Shown: in pieces, positions 1-11,477 of the stretch
Layout: each line of letters begins with the position of its first letter
Numbering within the stretch: position 1 is the first letter of the stretch
Source of the DNA: Armillaria gallica
Taxonomy: Eukaryota; Basidiomycota; Agaricomycetes; Agaricales; Physalacriaceae
DNA: 64,000 nt
Assembly: GCA_037576215.1 (NCBI GenBank)
Contig: JBANDB010000018.1
Location: 930,001-994,000 of the forward strand
Direction of reading: 5' to 3'
Program-made: the position numbers and the translations under genes
Notes under the pieces: generated by a model
What the model was told of the DNA's origin: nothing
The model's database searches: none
Seen by the model: the letters and a program-made list of their open reading frames with translations, nothing else

Positions 1-949
1 TCCTTCCACTACGATCCTGTATGACGGCAGTCGGGCGGTTGAATCGGACAACAAATAGCTCTTTGTCAGACCCTGTAGCGCCATCGTGTTTCTCTACACG
101 CTCTATAACGCAGAATCCTTGACAGCATGTAATATAAGGCTCACACCGGAAGTTTGTGCGAAGGTGGCTCAGAGATTTAACAGGATTTCCTCAATATTAC
201 ATTCGCGACGTCTAAGTACTCAAACGGCCTGCCGAGCTTCATCTTCTATGATAACAATTGTCAGCTAATTCGCCACGCCTGGATACGGGGAGGTGCTTAC
301 TATAACAAGACAGGGATAGCCGTAGAGACCCGGCATGCGAAATCCCACACAGAGAGACTAATGAGTTTTGTGGCAAATGGTGCCTTTCTTCGAGATTTCC
401 AGGGCTGAAGAGGGGCTGGTCGCGATGAGAAGGTAGGACGGAGGTTCAACGCGTCCTCAGCGGAGCAAGCGAATGCCTGGTTTGGAAGAGAATCACCGAT
501 GCTGGTGCCGGAGGAGGTGCTCAGAGAGCAGGTCGCCCTAATATTGGAATAAACGTAGAGGTAATCGACTCTGTGGTAGGAGCGCCGCCATGAAATAACA
601 GCAGAATCCCAGCGCCCACTTGAAGCACTCCGCTCTAGGCGTGGTAGGATCACCGTCATGGAATAACGGCCCAATCCCAGTGCACAGTGTGATGCTAGAC
701 CTCCAGCCATGAGATGAGCAGGTTAGGTCCAGTCATCCGAGCAAATACACCGCCGCCATGGGATGGCAGTTGGGTGGGAGTGCGTGAGATCGACATTACT
801 TAGAGCCGGAAGCAACTTAGTGTAGTATTTGCACATGTTTGTATCTGAAGCTGTCGGAGTTTCAACCAGACAGGAAATTTTGCACCAAGTCCGAACCTCT
901 TCACGACCAGCCCTATATTCAATGGCGCGGGACATTGCCAACTGAACGA

Positions 950-1064
950 GCCAAGGTTCCACTTTGGCGCCGTCTTTTGGCTCGTAAACTTCTTGCCAAG
1001 GTCCCACTTTGGCAGGGTTTGAATCTCCTGGTACCCAAACTCCTGCTAAGGTCCCACTTTAGCA
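950..1064. repeat. Three hairpin units with a covarying stem
   Basis: Three near-palindromic units of 19-21 nt lie at 950-968, 994-1014 and 1044-1064. Units 2 and 3 read TGCCAAGGTCCCACTTTGGC and TGCTAAGGTCCCACTTTAGC, each followed by a final A. The C-to-T change in the left arm is matched by G-to-A in the right arm, so pairing is kept. Units 2 and 3 start exactly 50 bp apart and both are followed by a GTTTGAAT context. The array is conserved in the duplicate module at about 26474-26590. Function is unknown; it could be a protein-binding inverted repeat or a structured RNA element. Confidence 0.7.
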
Positions 1065-1330
1065 GAGTTTGAATTGCGAATTCACGGCTAAGATTCTGAG
1101 TCACGTACACGGTACGCTCACATACGAACCAGGATGATGTTGAAGCAGGCTGACACCTCTCCAGATTGCCACTGTCTTCCAACGCGGGCGCGAGTCCTTC
1201 AACAGGCGCTGCTGCCACTGACAGGTATTTTCTTTTCGCCCAGTTGGCCTTATACTTGTCGGGCTGACATTGGAACAGTGTATCCCTTCGAAAGATCGTA
1301 AGCACTAAGGACGGCGGGCAATTCGTCCTC

Positions 1331-2190
1331 TTGGGGACCGAGAGTCTTCCACCCATCCCGGTCGCCGTCACAGACCTACTCGATGACTTTCCCCGCGATC
1401 CAAAAATCTATTTGGCGTGTACTTGGTCGGTGAACTCCATTTCGTATCAGGCGTTTGTTCCTGTAAATACCTACTCCGCCTGTCAATGTCAGCTTTTGCG
1501 CTGTCTGAACTACACGCGGGGGAGCGTGCCTTTGGAATTGAAGGGGCAGAAATGGTACCTTTGTGAGGATATGTACAAGGATTGGCGGGTCCTCAAGATG
1601 GCACTGTTACGGCTGAGGGAGTTCTCACAATTTGCCACTACTGACTTCCACCCGAGAACTCGACTATCCAGCTGGCCCGAGCCCCGCCGGTACGGTTATG
1701 CAGGCGGTGATGGCAACCACACCAAGCTAGGCTGGAGGATCATGAACTCATGCGCGGCGTTCATCCTGGTTATGGCTGAAATCGCGTACAATTCAGCCTG
1801 TCGGCCGAATTTCTGGGAGGAGGTGGTCTATCAGCACTTTGGTCGGCATATGACAGACCTACTGAAGGAAAGTTGGATGGCTCGTGACGGAGAGGGCTAC
1901 GATCCCCTACAATCCAAGAATGGGGACAATCGTCCACTGGAACGCGTGGGTCTGTTTGTGGATGCTGATAGGTGCCTGTTTGGTCGGGCAGTTCCATCAA
2001 TGATTCGGGCGCGTATACCTCTGTGGATTATCTGGGGAAAGTGCCAGATACCCGAATGCGGGTTTGTAGAGTATCACTCACGACAAGGAGCCGTATCATG
2101 AATTGATCTTGGAAAGAGTGGCTGCAGTAGTGTTGGGTCTGCGTCATAGTTTTGCTCACACAGTGGGTGAGATGATGACGTCCCTGTGTA
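1331..2190 (+). pseudogene. Frameshifted conserved fungal hypothetical gene, copy 1
   Basis: An open frame from 1331 encodes 256 residues rich in Trp and Cys. It includes the stretch SSWPEPRRYGYAGGDGNHTK, then LVMAEIAY and a late IPLWIIWGKC motif. I associate this style with a hypothetical family common in Agaricomycetes, from memory only. After about position 2066 the natural continuation (ELILERVAAVVLGLRH) lies in another frame, so the gene carries a one-step frameshift. The same break is present in copy 2. Copy 1 ends at the module boundary and lacks the downstream part seen after 27706. No catalytic motif is recognised, and no ATG-led upstream exon could be assigned. Most likely an inactive relic. 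Confidence 0.6.
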
Positions 2191-2192
2191 AC

Positions 2193-2960
2193 CGGCCACC
2201 TATGTCCAGCTTCTATTTAAGGCCATAGGTGGGCGACGTTTTTGTCTTAAGACGCGCTGGCATTCTCACTGATGCACGCTTAGCTATCGCCACCTCTCTT
2301 TCAAGGAGGGTTGTTCTCTCCCACGCGGTCTTGACTCTGATCTGCGTGTTTCCCACTGATATATTTCATAGCACGCTACGAGACTCGCTGGAGGCTCCGA
2401 CTTGCTCAAAGAGAGTGCACGCATCGAAAAGTAAGTGAACCGGGATACGAAAGCGCAACTTGGATTATTTACCTTCAGATGGCAGAGTACCCAACCATCA
2501 CGGCCTCAAGACTTGAATGGCAGCGAGTGCTTGGATGCGTGATCTGTTGTCGGACTAACCCACGTCTTGAGATGGAGAATGCGATGAGTCTGCACCGTTA
2601 CCTTGGTGCCACTCTGAACCGTCTGCAGAGGACCAGCGTGACGTGCAATCATCAGCGTCTCAAGACCGGAATGGCAGCGGGTTTGTCTGAAGACTTACCG
2701 ACTGACTGGAGCCTTCATTTGGGCCCGTCTTCAGAAAGGAAGTGTTGTCGAAGCTCAGTGCGTAATTGACATGGCGTTCTACCGTAGGACTGGCGGAGTA
2801 CGATCGCCGCCTCAATACCGGACGGCAGCTATTTCTGGGATGTGTCTGAGGACATACCCACTCACTGAATCCCCGATTTTGGTCAACAGTCTTCAGGTGG
2901 ATGAAGTATGGAAACAATTTTTGAACATGATATGCTAGCACGAATACACAACATCAACAA
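2193..2960. repeat. GTCTTAAGAC-type repeat block with ~155-bp tandem units
   Basis: Segments starting CTCAAGACTTGAATGGCAGC (about 2503), CTCAAGACCGGAATGGCAGC (about 2659) and AATACCGGACGGCAGC (about 2813) are spaced about 155 bp. The latter two are followed by a TGTCTGAAGAC or TGTCTGAGGAC box, so this looks like a decayed tandem array. The block also has a perfect GTCTTAAGAC palindrome near 2246. The start (GGCCATAGGTGGGCGACG...) resembles about 28890-29045, and CTCAAGACTGGAATAG recurs near 7135, so it is a dispersed family. No gene is supported here. Confidence 0.6.
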
Positions 2961-5900
2961 AACTCGCTCTCGGTACTCTTTCAGGCAGTCGCCACGCGAA
3001 ACACAAGCATCCGAAGACGCCCGATGTTTTCAGATAAACATGTGATGTTGCAGTGATTCTGGTGGTGCCCGTTACATTGCACAAACCGCCGGTGTCGTGT
3101 TAGAGGGCTGGCCTCTGAAGGCGTTCCGTGCTATGGGGAGGGCTGAATTGGCCTGCGCAATGCTCCGTGGATGCGTCCGCCTTAAGACAAGAGGGACCGG
3201 TTGGATTGGCGAGATAGGCACACAGATTACACCACAATATCTTTTGTAGGCGTGTTGTCTGCAGACTGGGATGCAATATTCAAAATCACATCTGTGAATT
3301 CAGACTTGCCAAATACGTGCAGTGTGATGCCGAGGAAGAAATGGCCAAGCCGACTCGTGGCTTGCCGTCGGCTGATCCCTTTCAGATGGCGGCTGACCTT
3401 GAGCCGAAATGGGTATGTTCGGTTGGAGCCGGTGTGAGATGCCACTTTACTCGGCCGGACTGCGTTTGGTTGCAAGCAGCAGCCGGCCGGAGTTGATAAT
3501 ATCCAAAGTGTGATACAATCCGTGGTTGTTCGCAACTGAATGGTCCATTAGTGTTGGTTGACTATTGTGCGTGGGGAACGGGTGCGAATAGAACGGGCGA
3601 AGGCACGGTCAGTGTCGAGGTAGAGGCTTGGAATGGTTTCTGTACCAATGACGAGGTGCCTACGACAATATCCTATCACCAAGGACGTCCAAATGCTCAA
3701 TTGACCACAAAACCTGCGTAACGCCACTAATCCATTCAAAGGACGGATTTGAGCACGCCTATTCCTCACCCTTCGTGTGTGCTTGGATCCCTGCCTTTCT
3801 TCCCGATGCCTTGAATGGGTTTAAGGACCAATGGCCTACGCGGGACGTGCCCACCTCTGCCAGCTTGCAAATCGAGGAGGGTCTGGATTACCTGGTGGTT
3901 CAAAGCGGAATCATATGCTACGGAGCTTAGGCAGATCGGGAGCGGTGAGTGCCACTTTCTTCTTGGTTTAGAGCACTTCTACCTGCCCACATTCAGCGAA
4001 TCGTATGCCCGCCAACGTTGTATGACACCGGAGAGACCCGTCGAATACAACTAGAAGATCAACGACTATGGATGAACTGGAGAATACCCATCGAACTTCG
4101 CGGTGCGACTGTCCTTCGCATTCCTTTCCGTGTGGCATCCAAGGCGAGTGGTTCTTTTAGGAGCATGACTATGATGTCGACCGAGTTGTTTAGAATGGGC
4201 AAGGGAACTGGCTTACTGAAGTGCCCTTGGACCCAAGGAAAGAGAACCTGCAGCGATGCGTGGCTATGAACCCGCATTAGAAGTGTGCACATCGATACTG
4301 CGGTGGTCACCTCTGGTTTGGACGACTTATATCTCGTACGTGTGTGCTTTGTTGCCTTTTCATATAATATAATTTGACGCTTATTGTAGCTGCGAAGTAC
4401 GGAGCGAACTGGCCTCTCTTGCCTCTGCGTTCAAGTGGAACGATTGACGACAATCGTGCCCCGCTGCTCCCGGTGGTCACGCCATATCAGTCGTCCTCGT
4501 CGTTGGTCACCGAGGCCTGTCTAGCCTGGAAAATACTCTCACAGCCTCATAAATCGCGGTGCTCGTACCATATTCCTGAGGGTACACGACGTTGATAGAA
4601 TCCAGCTGTAGACGCTGCAGCCTCGCCTCGATGGACGTTGAAACGATGGTCTATCAGCTTGTTCAGATAGCTCGACGTATTCGTGATGAAGGCCCCCGGA
4701 TTGAAGCCGAAGATATCAAGACATTGGAGGCTAGACGTTCGGAGCAGCTCACGAGATGAACGGTCTTTGCTATGTACAACAGAGGACGGGCTTATTAGGA
4801 CCAGAACCAATCAAAGTGATGCATTTTTTAAGTCTGGAATAAAGGCGCCAACGCTGGTGGGGGGTTAATTGAATAGTGCTGCACGACATGAGGAAACGAA
4901 TCCACTTGTGATTGCCTGAGCCCTTCCAAGAGACATTACCGTTTGAACTTCGCAATGTCGGACGCAAGATGATGACTACGATAGGTGCCCGAGATTCACG
5001 AGCATCAGCAGGTGCGTTAACGGTACGAGGTGGGTCTAGTTGAGGACAGGTAGCGAGTTAGTATGGTGTTGGGTTCGACTGTCGACCACGCACGTTAGAC
5101 GGCCAAGATGAACTCCTCGAATTCTGGCGCTTCATCGACGTTGGCATCGGCGGCGGAGCGAACACTGAACAGACATTGGCGCTGCTCCCACGAGATCGTA
5201 TCGGGAGTGGATGGGGGTGGAGAGTCTACGACTGAACCTATGGCTGCAGAGTCAGCAGGGATGAGATAAATGACGAGGGCAGCTTACAACTCTCAGTGTG
5301 GCCACGATGCACTACGCTCTCGTGAACATCACAGTGTGAGGAGTCACAAAGAGAGACTTACCTGAACGCCTCATCGCAGCCGCGATGATATTCAGACGGT
5401 GCATCAAGGCAGCCCTAGTGATCACAGTTGTCACGTCTCGAAAAAGTTTGAGCTCTGGTATCCTCACCGTGCGATGTGATAGACGTCGCAAAGCTGAGTG
5501 GCGCCTAGCAGCTTCATGCTTCTAGGTACGCGTCAGTATCGGTTGTTTGATGATATTGGATCTCTTACTGAGTGTTTAGACAGCCGTAGAGGATTTTCAA
5601 TCAAAGGAATAGATGGGAACCGCGAAGAACAGCAACGAAGGGAAGAAAGAAGAGTTAGCGTGGGAGTACGGCTGTGGGTCGCTGTTTGTACTACCCTCGG
5701 CGTTGTCCAACGTCTCCCGAATGACTTGGATGTATCATCGTGGCTGGGCCAGCTCTCCGATAGCATCCACCGCTACCAGTACTGCAAGCACCGTAGAGTA
5801 TTGCGACCGCAGCGAGCCTTCCTTTTCCTGGTGATTGCAAGCTAGATGGAGCGGAGCAACTCTGGGACATGGTTCGTGGTTTGGCTGAGCTCAGCAGAAA

Positions 5901-7180
5901 TTAACACCATAAATCTGCAGATCGGACCTGTCGAGCCACCTACCTTCACCACTCGTGTTTCCAGCACCGCAATCGCGCGCCGAAGGATGTCTTACCGAGA
6001 TTGTAATTGCCCAAAGGTTGCATATTCGGAGTCGCTAGTTCCGTGTACAAAGTTGAGGTCGCCACGAAGAATGAATCTGAGACTGGGCGACAAAACAGTC
6101 AAATACTATACGCAACAACACGACCGGGCAGTATGCGTGGCGCCCGAACGATGCTTACCATGCGACTGAGATCATTGCGGGTGACGTCGTAGACTTTCAG
6201 TACTGTCTATACAAAGAAGACATCGAGCGATCTACTGCACTTGGTGTGACTGCACATTCCTTCTCGTACGCGTTAGAACCCTGCTGACTCGACTTATCTG
6301 AAAAATAGAATTTCATGGGTGAGGATCTACTCCTTCGGTGCCGCCGATTCTCCTGTCAATGTAGCCGGAATTGATCGCTATTCCAATGGTACAATTTCAT
6401 CCTGACAGTTTCTTAAGTTACGCTGATGTTTCCGCTGCGGTTGCGGCCAGGTTGCATCCTCTCCATTCGGAAAGCTTTCTGTACATCAAAGCCTACCTTT
6501 GCGAGCTTACTGTGGAGACCAGATGCCACGCTTCCCCCTGGCGTAAACCCCTCCACCGGCCCTTACCGCTGCGCATGCAATCTGCGTACGTTCTGCATCC
6601 TTCTTCCCCATAGCACGATTGATCCTGATGCTTTATCATAAAAGATGCCCACGCAGGAGCCGCCAAGGGTTTGTCGATGTACTGCCACAACATAAAGCGC
6701 TACTGACTCATTCTTTTCCTCTCCCAGCATTTCGCGCAATGAACTTATGAGATCGCCTTCAAAAGCAACGATTACATGTGACTATGCCCGCCTCTCCTGC
6801 TAGCATCCGCTGAACATCTTGCAGATTTACGCTGTGGAGAAGCAAATCTGCTAAGGATGCGCTTGCAGTCAAACACTATGCAGCATTCGAAATCGGCCTC
6901 TACTCAAACCCTACGTACACAAGGCTCCGGACACGGGGATCGACGCACTCTCGATGGCCAAGCAATGAATTTGTGGGGGTGTGGCAAATATACAGTGGCA
7001 ATTTCTGACTTCGAACGGGCAGCACGTTTCGGAGCTGGGCTTGTTGGAGCGTTTCGCCTACGTGAACGTGGATATATCGCAAATCAAGGAGGATGTTATC
7101 TTCAGGTTGCAGAGTGGTGTCCGACCGTGACCCTCTCAAGACTGGAATAGCAGAGATTTCATGTGTCTTAAGACGTGCTA
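2961..7180. other. Repeat-rich region with coding relics, no assignable gene
   Basis: Several short stretches read like decayed exons but cannot be joined. These include a plus-strand frame at about 3553-3720 starting VDYCAWGTGANRTGEG; another at about 3740-3930 with HAYSSPFVCAWIPAFLPDAL; a plus-strand stretch near 4630-4760 with SLASMDVETMVYQLVQIARR; a minus-strand C-terminus at about 5100-5220 ending DEAPEFEEFILAV and a stop; and a plus-strand frame at about 6096-6290 with GQYAWRPNDAYHATEIIAGD. I recognise none of these families. Stops and frame changes between them suggest old gene debris among repeats. Confidence 0.35.
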
Positions 7181-7184
7181 ACAT

Positions 7185-7962
7185 AAGTTGTTTTTTTTTG
7201 GTTTTTGTAGTGTTAGTTATGACAACGTTATCGGTTTGAGTGTGTTGGGCTATCTTACGAGTCGTTCCGCTGGATGTCGTATGTGCAGCGGAGCTGAATG
7301 TCTTAAGATGTGTCCTTGTTCCATGTCACGACCTCAAACCACAAGATTCCATTGATTCCACCTGCTGATATTGACGACGGTTCGATCTGATCTTAAGACT
7401 CGCGGTAGGTCTCTGTCTTGAGATAGATGTGCAATCAAAGGCTAACTGCAGTCAGATCTCGTTTCGTCTTCATTGGCGTGTGGCCATTCGTAAATTTCGC
7501 AGTGTGTATATAGAGTTGAGGATACCTCAAGATGGGATGAAGGTAAACTAGAGGTATACCTAGAGCTTACCATTCTGTCTGTGCCTCAGTGGTATATCGG
7601 CGATATCTTAGGTACTTGTAATGCGGCGTATCCTTATTTTTTGATCAGGCTGGGTGTTCGAATACCGGTCGAGCCGTTTTATCTATGAGACACGACACTT
7701 GAGATTGTAAGGTTGATCTTGAGGCTGATTGCACATGTACGATAGGCATCACTCTAGTTCGTTGGAGGAAATCGGTGTATTGATTGTTGAATGGCACACT
7801 TGGCGAGGTGTTTCAAAACCTTATATGAATTATTTGTCTTGAACCATCATCATTATCATATTACACGACGTGGTCCGAGTTATGTACCTAGTTGTTATGT
7901 ATTATTTGAAATATTGGTTTCATATGTGCATATGACGATTGCCTTCGCGATGAATAATTATG
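7185..7962. repeat. Inverted repeat, left arm (pairs with 20212-20960)
   Basis: Reverse-complement matching pairs this arm with 20212-20960. Anchors include GTTATCGGTTTGAGTGTG (about 7208) with CACACTCAAACCGATAAC on the right, GAACTAGAGTGATGC-type sequence in the middle, and CGATGAATAATTATG (about 7948) with CATAATTATTCATCG near 20215. The arm has several CTTAAGA/GTCTTAAGAC boxes, linking it to the same family as 2.2-2.9 and 28.6-29.6 kb. The arms are clearly diverged and no target duplication was found, so they may be two oppositely oriented copies of one element rather than the ends of a single transposon. Confidence 0.75.
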
Positions 7963-8038
7963 GATTTACAATACGCATGTCGTTTCACCCCTTATCAGTC
8001 GGAAAGAATCGGAGATAAGGGCGGCTTATCAGAGGAGG

Positions 8039-8586
8039 ACTTAAGAGGACTTTTTTTTTTTTTTGGGCTCTGCATTTAATTAACCGCCGCAAGTACACTA
8101 GCTACTATGGTGCGAACCACTTAGTCACCACCAAAATGTGACAAAGTTTCTGCAGCGGTCACAAGTGACCGGAGAAAAAATCCCTCTTGTGGAAATGCTT
8201 TAATTGATGAAAGGAACAAACCCTCTAGAGGAAATTTTTATTGGGTCAAAATTGAAGGAGATATCGTACTTGCCTCGTCTCGATTTGGCGGGTGTGTCAC
8301 AAGATGGCAGGGAACGTGATTGATGTCACGGTATGTCACACTTTTCGAGATTTTTTTTCGCCTTCGGCAATCGACTTTTCAGGCGGATTTGGGATTTGGA
8401 AATTTTTTGGACCAAATTGGCGGCTGTCACTTTTTGGTGGTGATTAAGTGGTTCGCACCATAAGACGCGGTGGAGGCACAGGTCCTCAGGCACTCTCCCT
8501 CCCTCTTGCACCAGTCCCTCCCTTCATACCTCTGATTTCCCCGGGTGATTCGACGTGTGATGTGGAGTAGAGTAACTTAAGAGGAC
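8039..8586 (-). mobile_element. Poly(A) retroposon with 12-bp target-site duplication, split by a MITE
   Basis: The 12-mer ACTTAAGAGGAC is repeated at 8039-8050 and 8575-8586. Right after the left copy comes a run of 14 Ts, a poly(A) tail if read on the minus strand, followed by GGGCTCTGCATTTAATTAAC. That arrangement is the hallmark of target-primed retroposition of a short non-LTR element. The element spans 8051-8574, but 8106-8462 is occupied by a later MITE insertion, so the original body was only about 170 bp. A second copy of the same 3' region with a T-rich tract lies near 36480-36600. No coding capacity was seen; SINE-like by size. Confidence 0.8.
8108..8460. mobile_element. MITE (353 bp), TA target duplication, nested in the retroposon
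   Basis: The ends are imperfect inverted repeats of about 35 bp: TGGTGCGAACCACTTAGTCA on the left and TGATTAAGTGGTTCGCACCA on the right. The element is flanked by TA on both sides (8106-8107 and 8461-8462). The related retroposon copy at about 36480-36600 reads CTAGATCTACTAAGACG with a single TA and no insert at the equivalent point, which is an empty site. A TA duplication and non-coding body fit the Tc1/mariner-type MITE class. The interior contains no transposase ORF. Confidence 0.88.
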
Positions 8587-9229
8587 ATTGACGAGGAAGA
8601 AAGTCTGGTGGCATGATCCCGATTTCCACTGCGTGGATAAACAAGGCGCATCTGGCGCGTAGCGGCGGGGGAAGAATCGCATGTTCCGTGATTGGATGAC
8701 TAGCCGTACATTACGTGGACGGCCATTTTGCACCATCGCTGGGTTAAACTTGCAACTGATGGATATGCTTAATACCTGTGATTCCAGCACTTTTATTGTA
8801 GCATTGGGTCTTATGGACTCGTACTCGAACTCTTGGGGCAGAAATCGTCAAGACGACATAAGAATTTTACAGGGAGTTCCGAGTCCTGTGTATACAGGCT
8901 CGGTCTTATGGGTAGGTCCTCGGTGGCGGTGCATTTTGGTTATCCCAGATTTTGCCGCAGCAAGCTCGACGTCATTTCTCGGCTTGACCTTCGGCATCGT
9001 GTCAGCCTTTGCCGTTCCTTACAGCATTGTTGCTCTTTCTTTTCAATTTTGCAGTCTTTTTCACTCGTTATTCCTTTATATTGAATTGTGCTATGCTCTC
9101 TTTGCGGCTGCAGACCGCGAGGCCTAGTTTTGCACAACCAAACTCGTTAGAATAAACGTTACAGGGCCACAACAAGAATTCTTCGGAGGCGAGCCAACAG
9201 ACCATGCAGCCATGACCAAGGCTAATAAT
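8587..9229. other. No supported gene
   Basis: A 148-codon plus-strand frame (8681-9127) exists, but its composition (low-complexity Ser/Phe/Leu tail) and lack of any motif or neighbouring exon make it a poor gene candidate. The stretch lies between the retroposon and the first recognisable esterase exon. The true N-terminal part of the esterase relic may have been here. Confidence 0.4.
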
Positions 9230-10830
9230 AAGGGCTAGGTATTCCATTGGCCGAACCTACAGCTGGAGCGTTGCGTCTACAGCGTCTTGTATTGACAACG
9301 GACATCGACACTGAAGGATTTGATGCCCAGAATTTTGGACTTCCCTGTTTACAGCGCGTAGGCCCTTTCGTTTGATACCTACAATTCTATTTTAACCGTA
9401 GAGACAACAGAACCTTGACACCGATGAGATGTCGAAGGATCGTTTGACTATCAACATATTTCGACCGAAGGGGGCGTCTTTTGAAAATCCATTGCCAGTG
9501 ATGTTCTGCGTGATTATGCGGTCCTTTCGCTAATGATGCTGCAGGACGTATGGTGGCGGTTTCTTCACAGGCGGTTTGTCGTCGTTCAATGGAAGCAATA
9601 TTGTTGCCCAGAGTGTTGCCAGAGTAAAGTTCTGCATTCCATCTACGTTTGTTTGGCCGATTGCCTCCAGGGCACTCTCATTGTCTATGTGAATCACAAC
9701 TACCGGTTAGGGCCGCTAGACTTCCAAGGACAGGAGGCCGACAACAGAGGACAGCCCAACCTCGGGAGTTAGAGACGTGCCAAGCGCCTTAGAATGGGTT
9801 CAACAGAACATTGGAATTCGCCTTGTTTGGTGGCGACAAAACCAAGGCATGTACTTCATTATATGTCGATTTCCTTTGATAATGAGATCGAGCAGGTCAT
9901 GATTTTCGGAGAAAGTGCAGGAGCATTGTTGACCAAATGTTGATCAATCTGGTGCTTCTAAACGCGTCGATTTCTAACTTTTCCCGGGCTGCGGTAAGCA
10001 TGCAGTCGTTTCACATGAATCGCCGTTCTGATTCACTTGGTTAGATCTCTGAGCGTGGTTCCGCGTCGTCGCCCGTAATTCATAACACATCTACGAGAGA
10101 ATCTACCTGGGAGTATTCTGTAGCCGGGACACCAGGACGCAAGTCCGTCGCTGGCACACAAAACACTTTTGACTGCTTCCAGGCGACAAATTCATCCGCT
10201 ATACATCAACGATCAGAACATCAAGGATTACATAGAGACCGCCTACTCAGCGTTCCTGCAAGTTACGTCTCTGATACTATCCTGGGCCGACTTCTCAAAC
10301 TGTGCCCTGAAGATCCATCCTTGGCTGCTATTCAAGCAGGCGTGAAAGCATACGCATACCAATTTACGCAGAATTCCTCGATGAGCTCAGCCGAATTGGG
10401 AGGTAGATAGATATTTCCATTCCTGAATCCGCCCGACTGATACTAAGATGTTTGTCAGTTCATCACGCATCTGAAATAGACTTCGTCTATGGCCGACAGA
10501 ATTCCATCAGCGAGCCTGCCTCATCACTCTTGTTCAGTGAAATGATGCTGGACTATTGGGTTTTGTTTTCTACGGGCTTCAGGTTGGATCTCAACGGTGG
10601 TTTAGGGACGTCTCGCGAGTAGTTCTAGGTCCCTTCTCGCCCCAGTACATGCCGGAGAATAGGGTACGTACTCATCCAAGCAGTTTTATTTCTTCATTGA
10701 TCGTGGTTCCAGGTACTCTCACAACTGAATGGCGACAATACGACTGTCATTCCGGATGACTATTGGAAAGAAGCGATCGAGTTCCTTAGAAATAACGCTG
10801 ACACCTTTCACCTTTCACCGGTAAAGTGAG
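9230..10830 (+). pseudogene. Decayed type-B carboxylesterase/lipase (COesterase family)
   Basis: Family landmarks occur in order on the plus strand but in shifting frames. They are GIPLAEPTAGALRLQR and FGLPCLQ (about 9240-9355), DRLTINIFRPKGASFENP (about 9437-9500), the oxyanion-region Gly-rich block derived from YGGGFFTGG (about 9548), YVNHNYRLGPLDF (about 9690), ALEWVQQNI, FGGDKTK, and the nucleophile elbow FGESAGA (about 9905-9925). Further on are SGSASSPVI, VHHASEIDFVYG (about 10460; a His-containing region of the family) and NGDNTTVIPDDYW (about 10730). In-frame stops after LLTK and NLGS, and broken joins, mark it as dead. The living enzyme would be a secreted or microsomal alpha/beta-hydrolase cleaving carboxylic esters. 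It lies between repeats and the transcription factor. Confidence 0.85.
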
Positions 10831-11477
10831 TATCTCTGTTGTGATCTGTAATATCCTCTTGCTGGCGTAGTTTCATCACCAATAACTTGTTGTTTTCGGG
10901 CCTACTGAAGGCATATATGTAGGATTAAGACCTAGCCAGTCAGTTGGTTTTAAACGGGACGGCGCCGCCAAAAATGATGTCCTAGCGAAAGAGGTCGTGC
11001 ACCACTACGGGATAAGAATCTCGCAAACGATTCCTTCCTACATACAACTCTCGATCATACTGCAAGACCTCGTATCTGTCTCAGACCTTTTCACTGCGCT
11101 GCCACCATTTCTCCACAACCGACCAGTGCTGTATATGCATTAGATTCACGCATGTCATTCAGAATGCACAAATTTTGATTTCGCAAGTAAGTCTGAACTC
11201 TGTTAAGTGATGAAATCCTGCGTCATGACTCATGTGAGGTCGAGGTAGCAGGCCTTGTCGCTTGCCCGCCTTACTTTGTTATTTGACATGAAGATTGAAT
11301 CTCACACAGGACTCGGACCTGCCGCGCCCCGCGACGGCTCACCACTTCATTGCATAATAACCAAATCCTATGTACTAGGAACGGTGCGCACCACTCTACA
11401 GACAGTGGTAGCTGTGCTTAATTACAGTTGCTAATAAAACAAGCTAGGAACGTAGATGTAACTTGGACAACTTGATA
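10831..11477. other. Intergenic, nothing recognised
   Basis: No continuous coding frame or repeat was recognised. It separates the esterase relic from the 3' end of the minus-strand transcription factor gene and should contain that gene's 3' UTR and terminator, which I cannot place. Confidence 0.4.

Larger units (their letters stand above)
28..2192. repeat. 2.16-kb duplicated module, copy 1 (direct repeat of 25548-27706)
   Basis: This stretch is near-identical, in the same orientation, to 25548-27706. The match starts at the shared CAGTCGGGCGGTT and ends at CCCTGTGTAAC; the flanks are unrelated. Differences are scattered substitutions near the left end and two small indels around positions 1190 and 1230 of copy 1. 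It contains three hairpin units (950-1064) and the frameshifted ORF from 1331. Copy 1 runs straight into GTCTTAAGAC-type repeat DNA, while copy 2 continues into more of the same gene, so copy 1 is truncated at its right side. I infer a recent segmental duplication or one member of a dispersed family; I saw no TG...CA ends or terminal target-site duplication. Confidence 0.92.

Noticed and set aside
300..710. 136-codon minus-strand frame, repeated at 25821-26231
   Set aside because: It is preserved only because the whole 2.16-kb module is duplicated; no motif, splice partner or coding signature was seen.
8681..9127. 148-codon plus-strand ORF
   Set aside because: Low-complexity composition, no domain and no adjacent exon; it overlaps repeat-flanking DNA.
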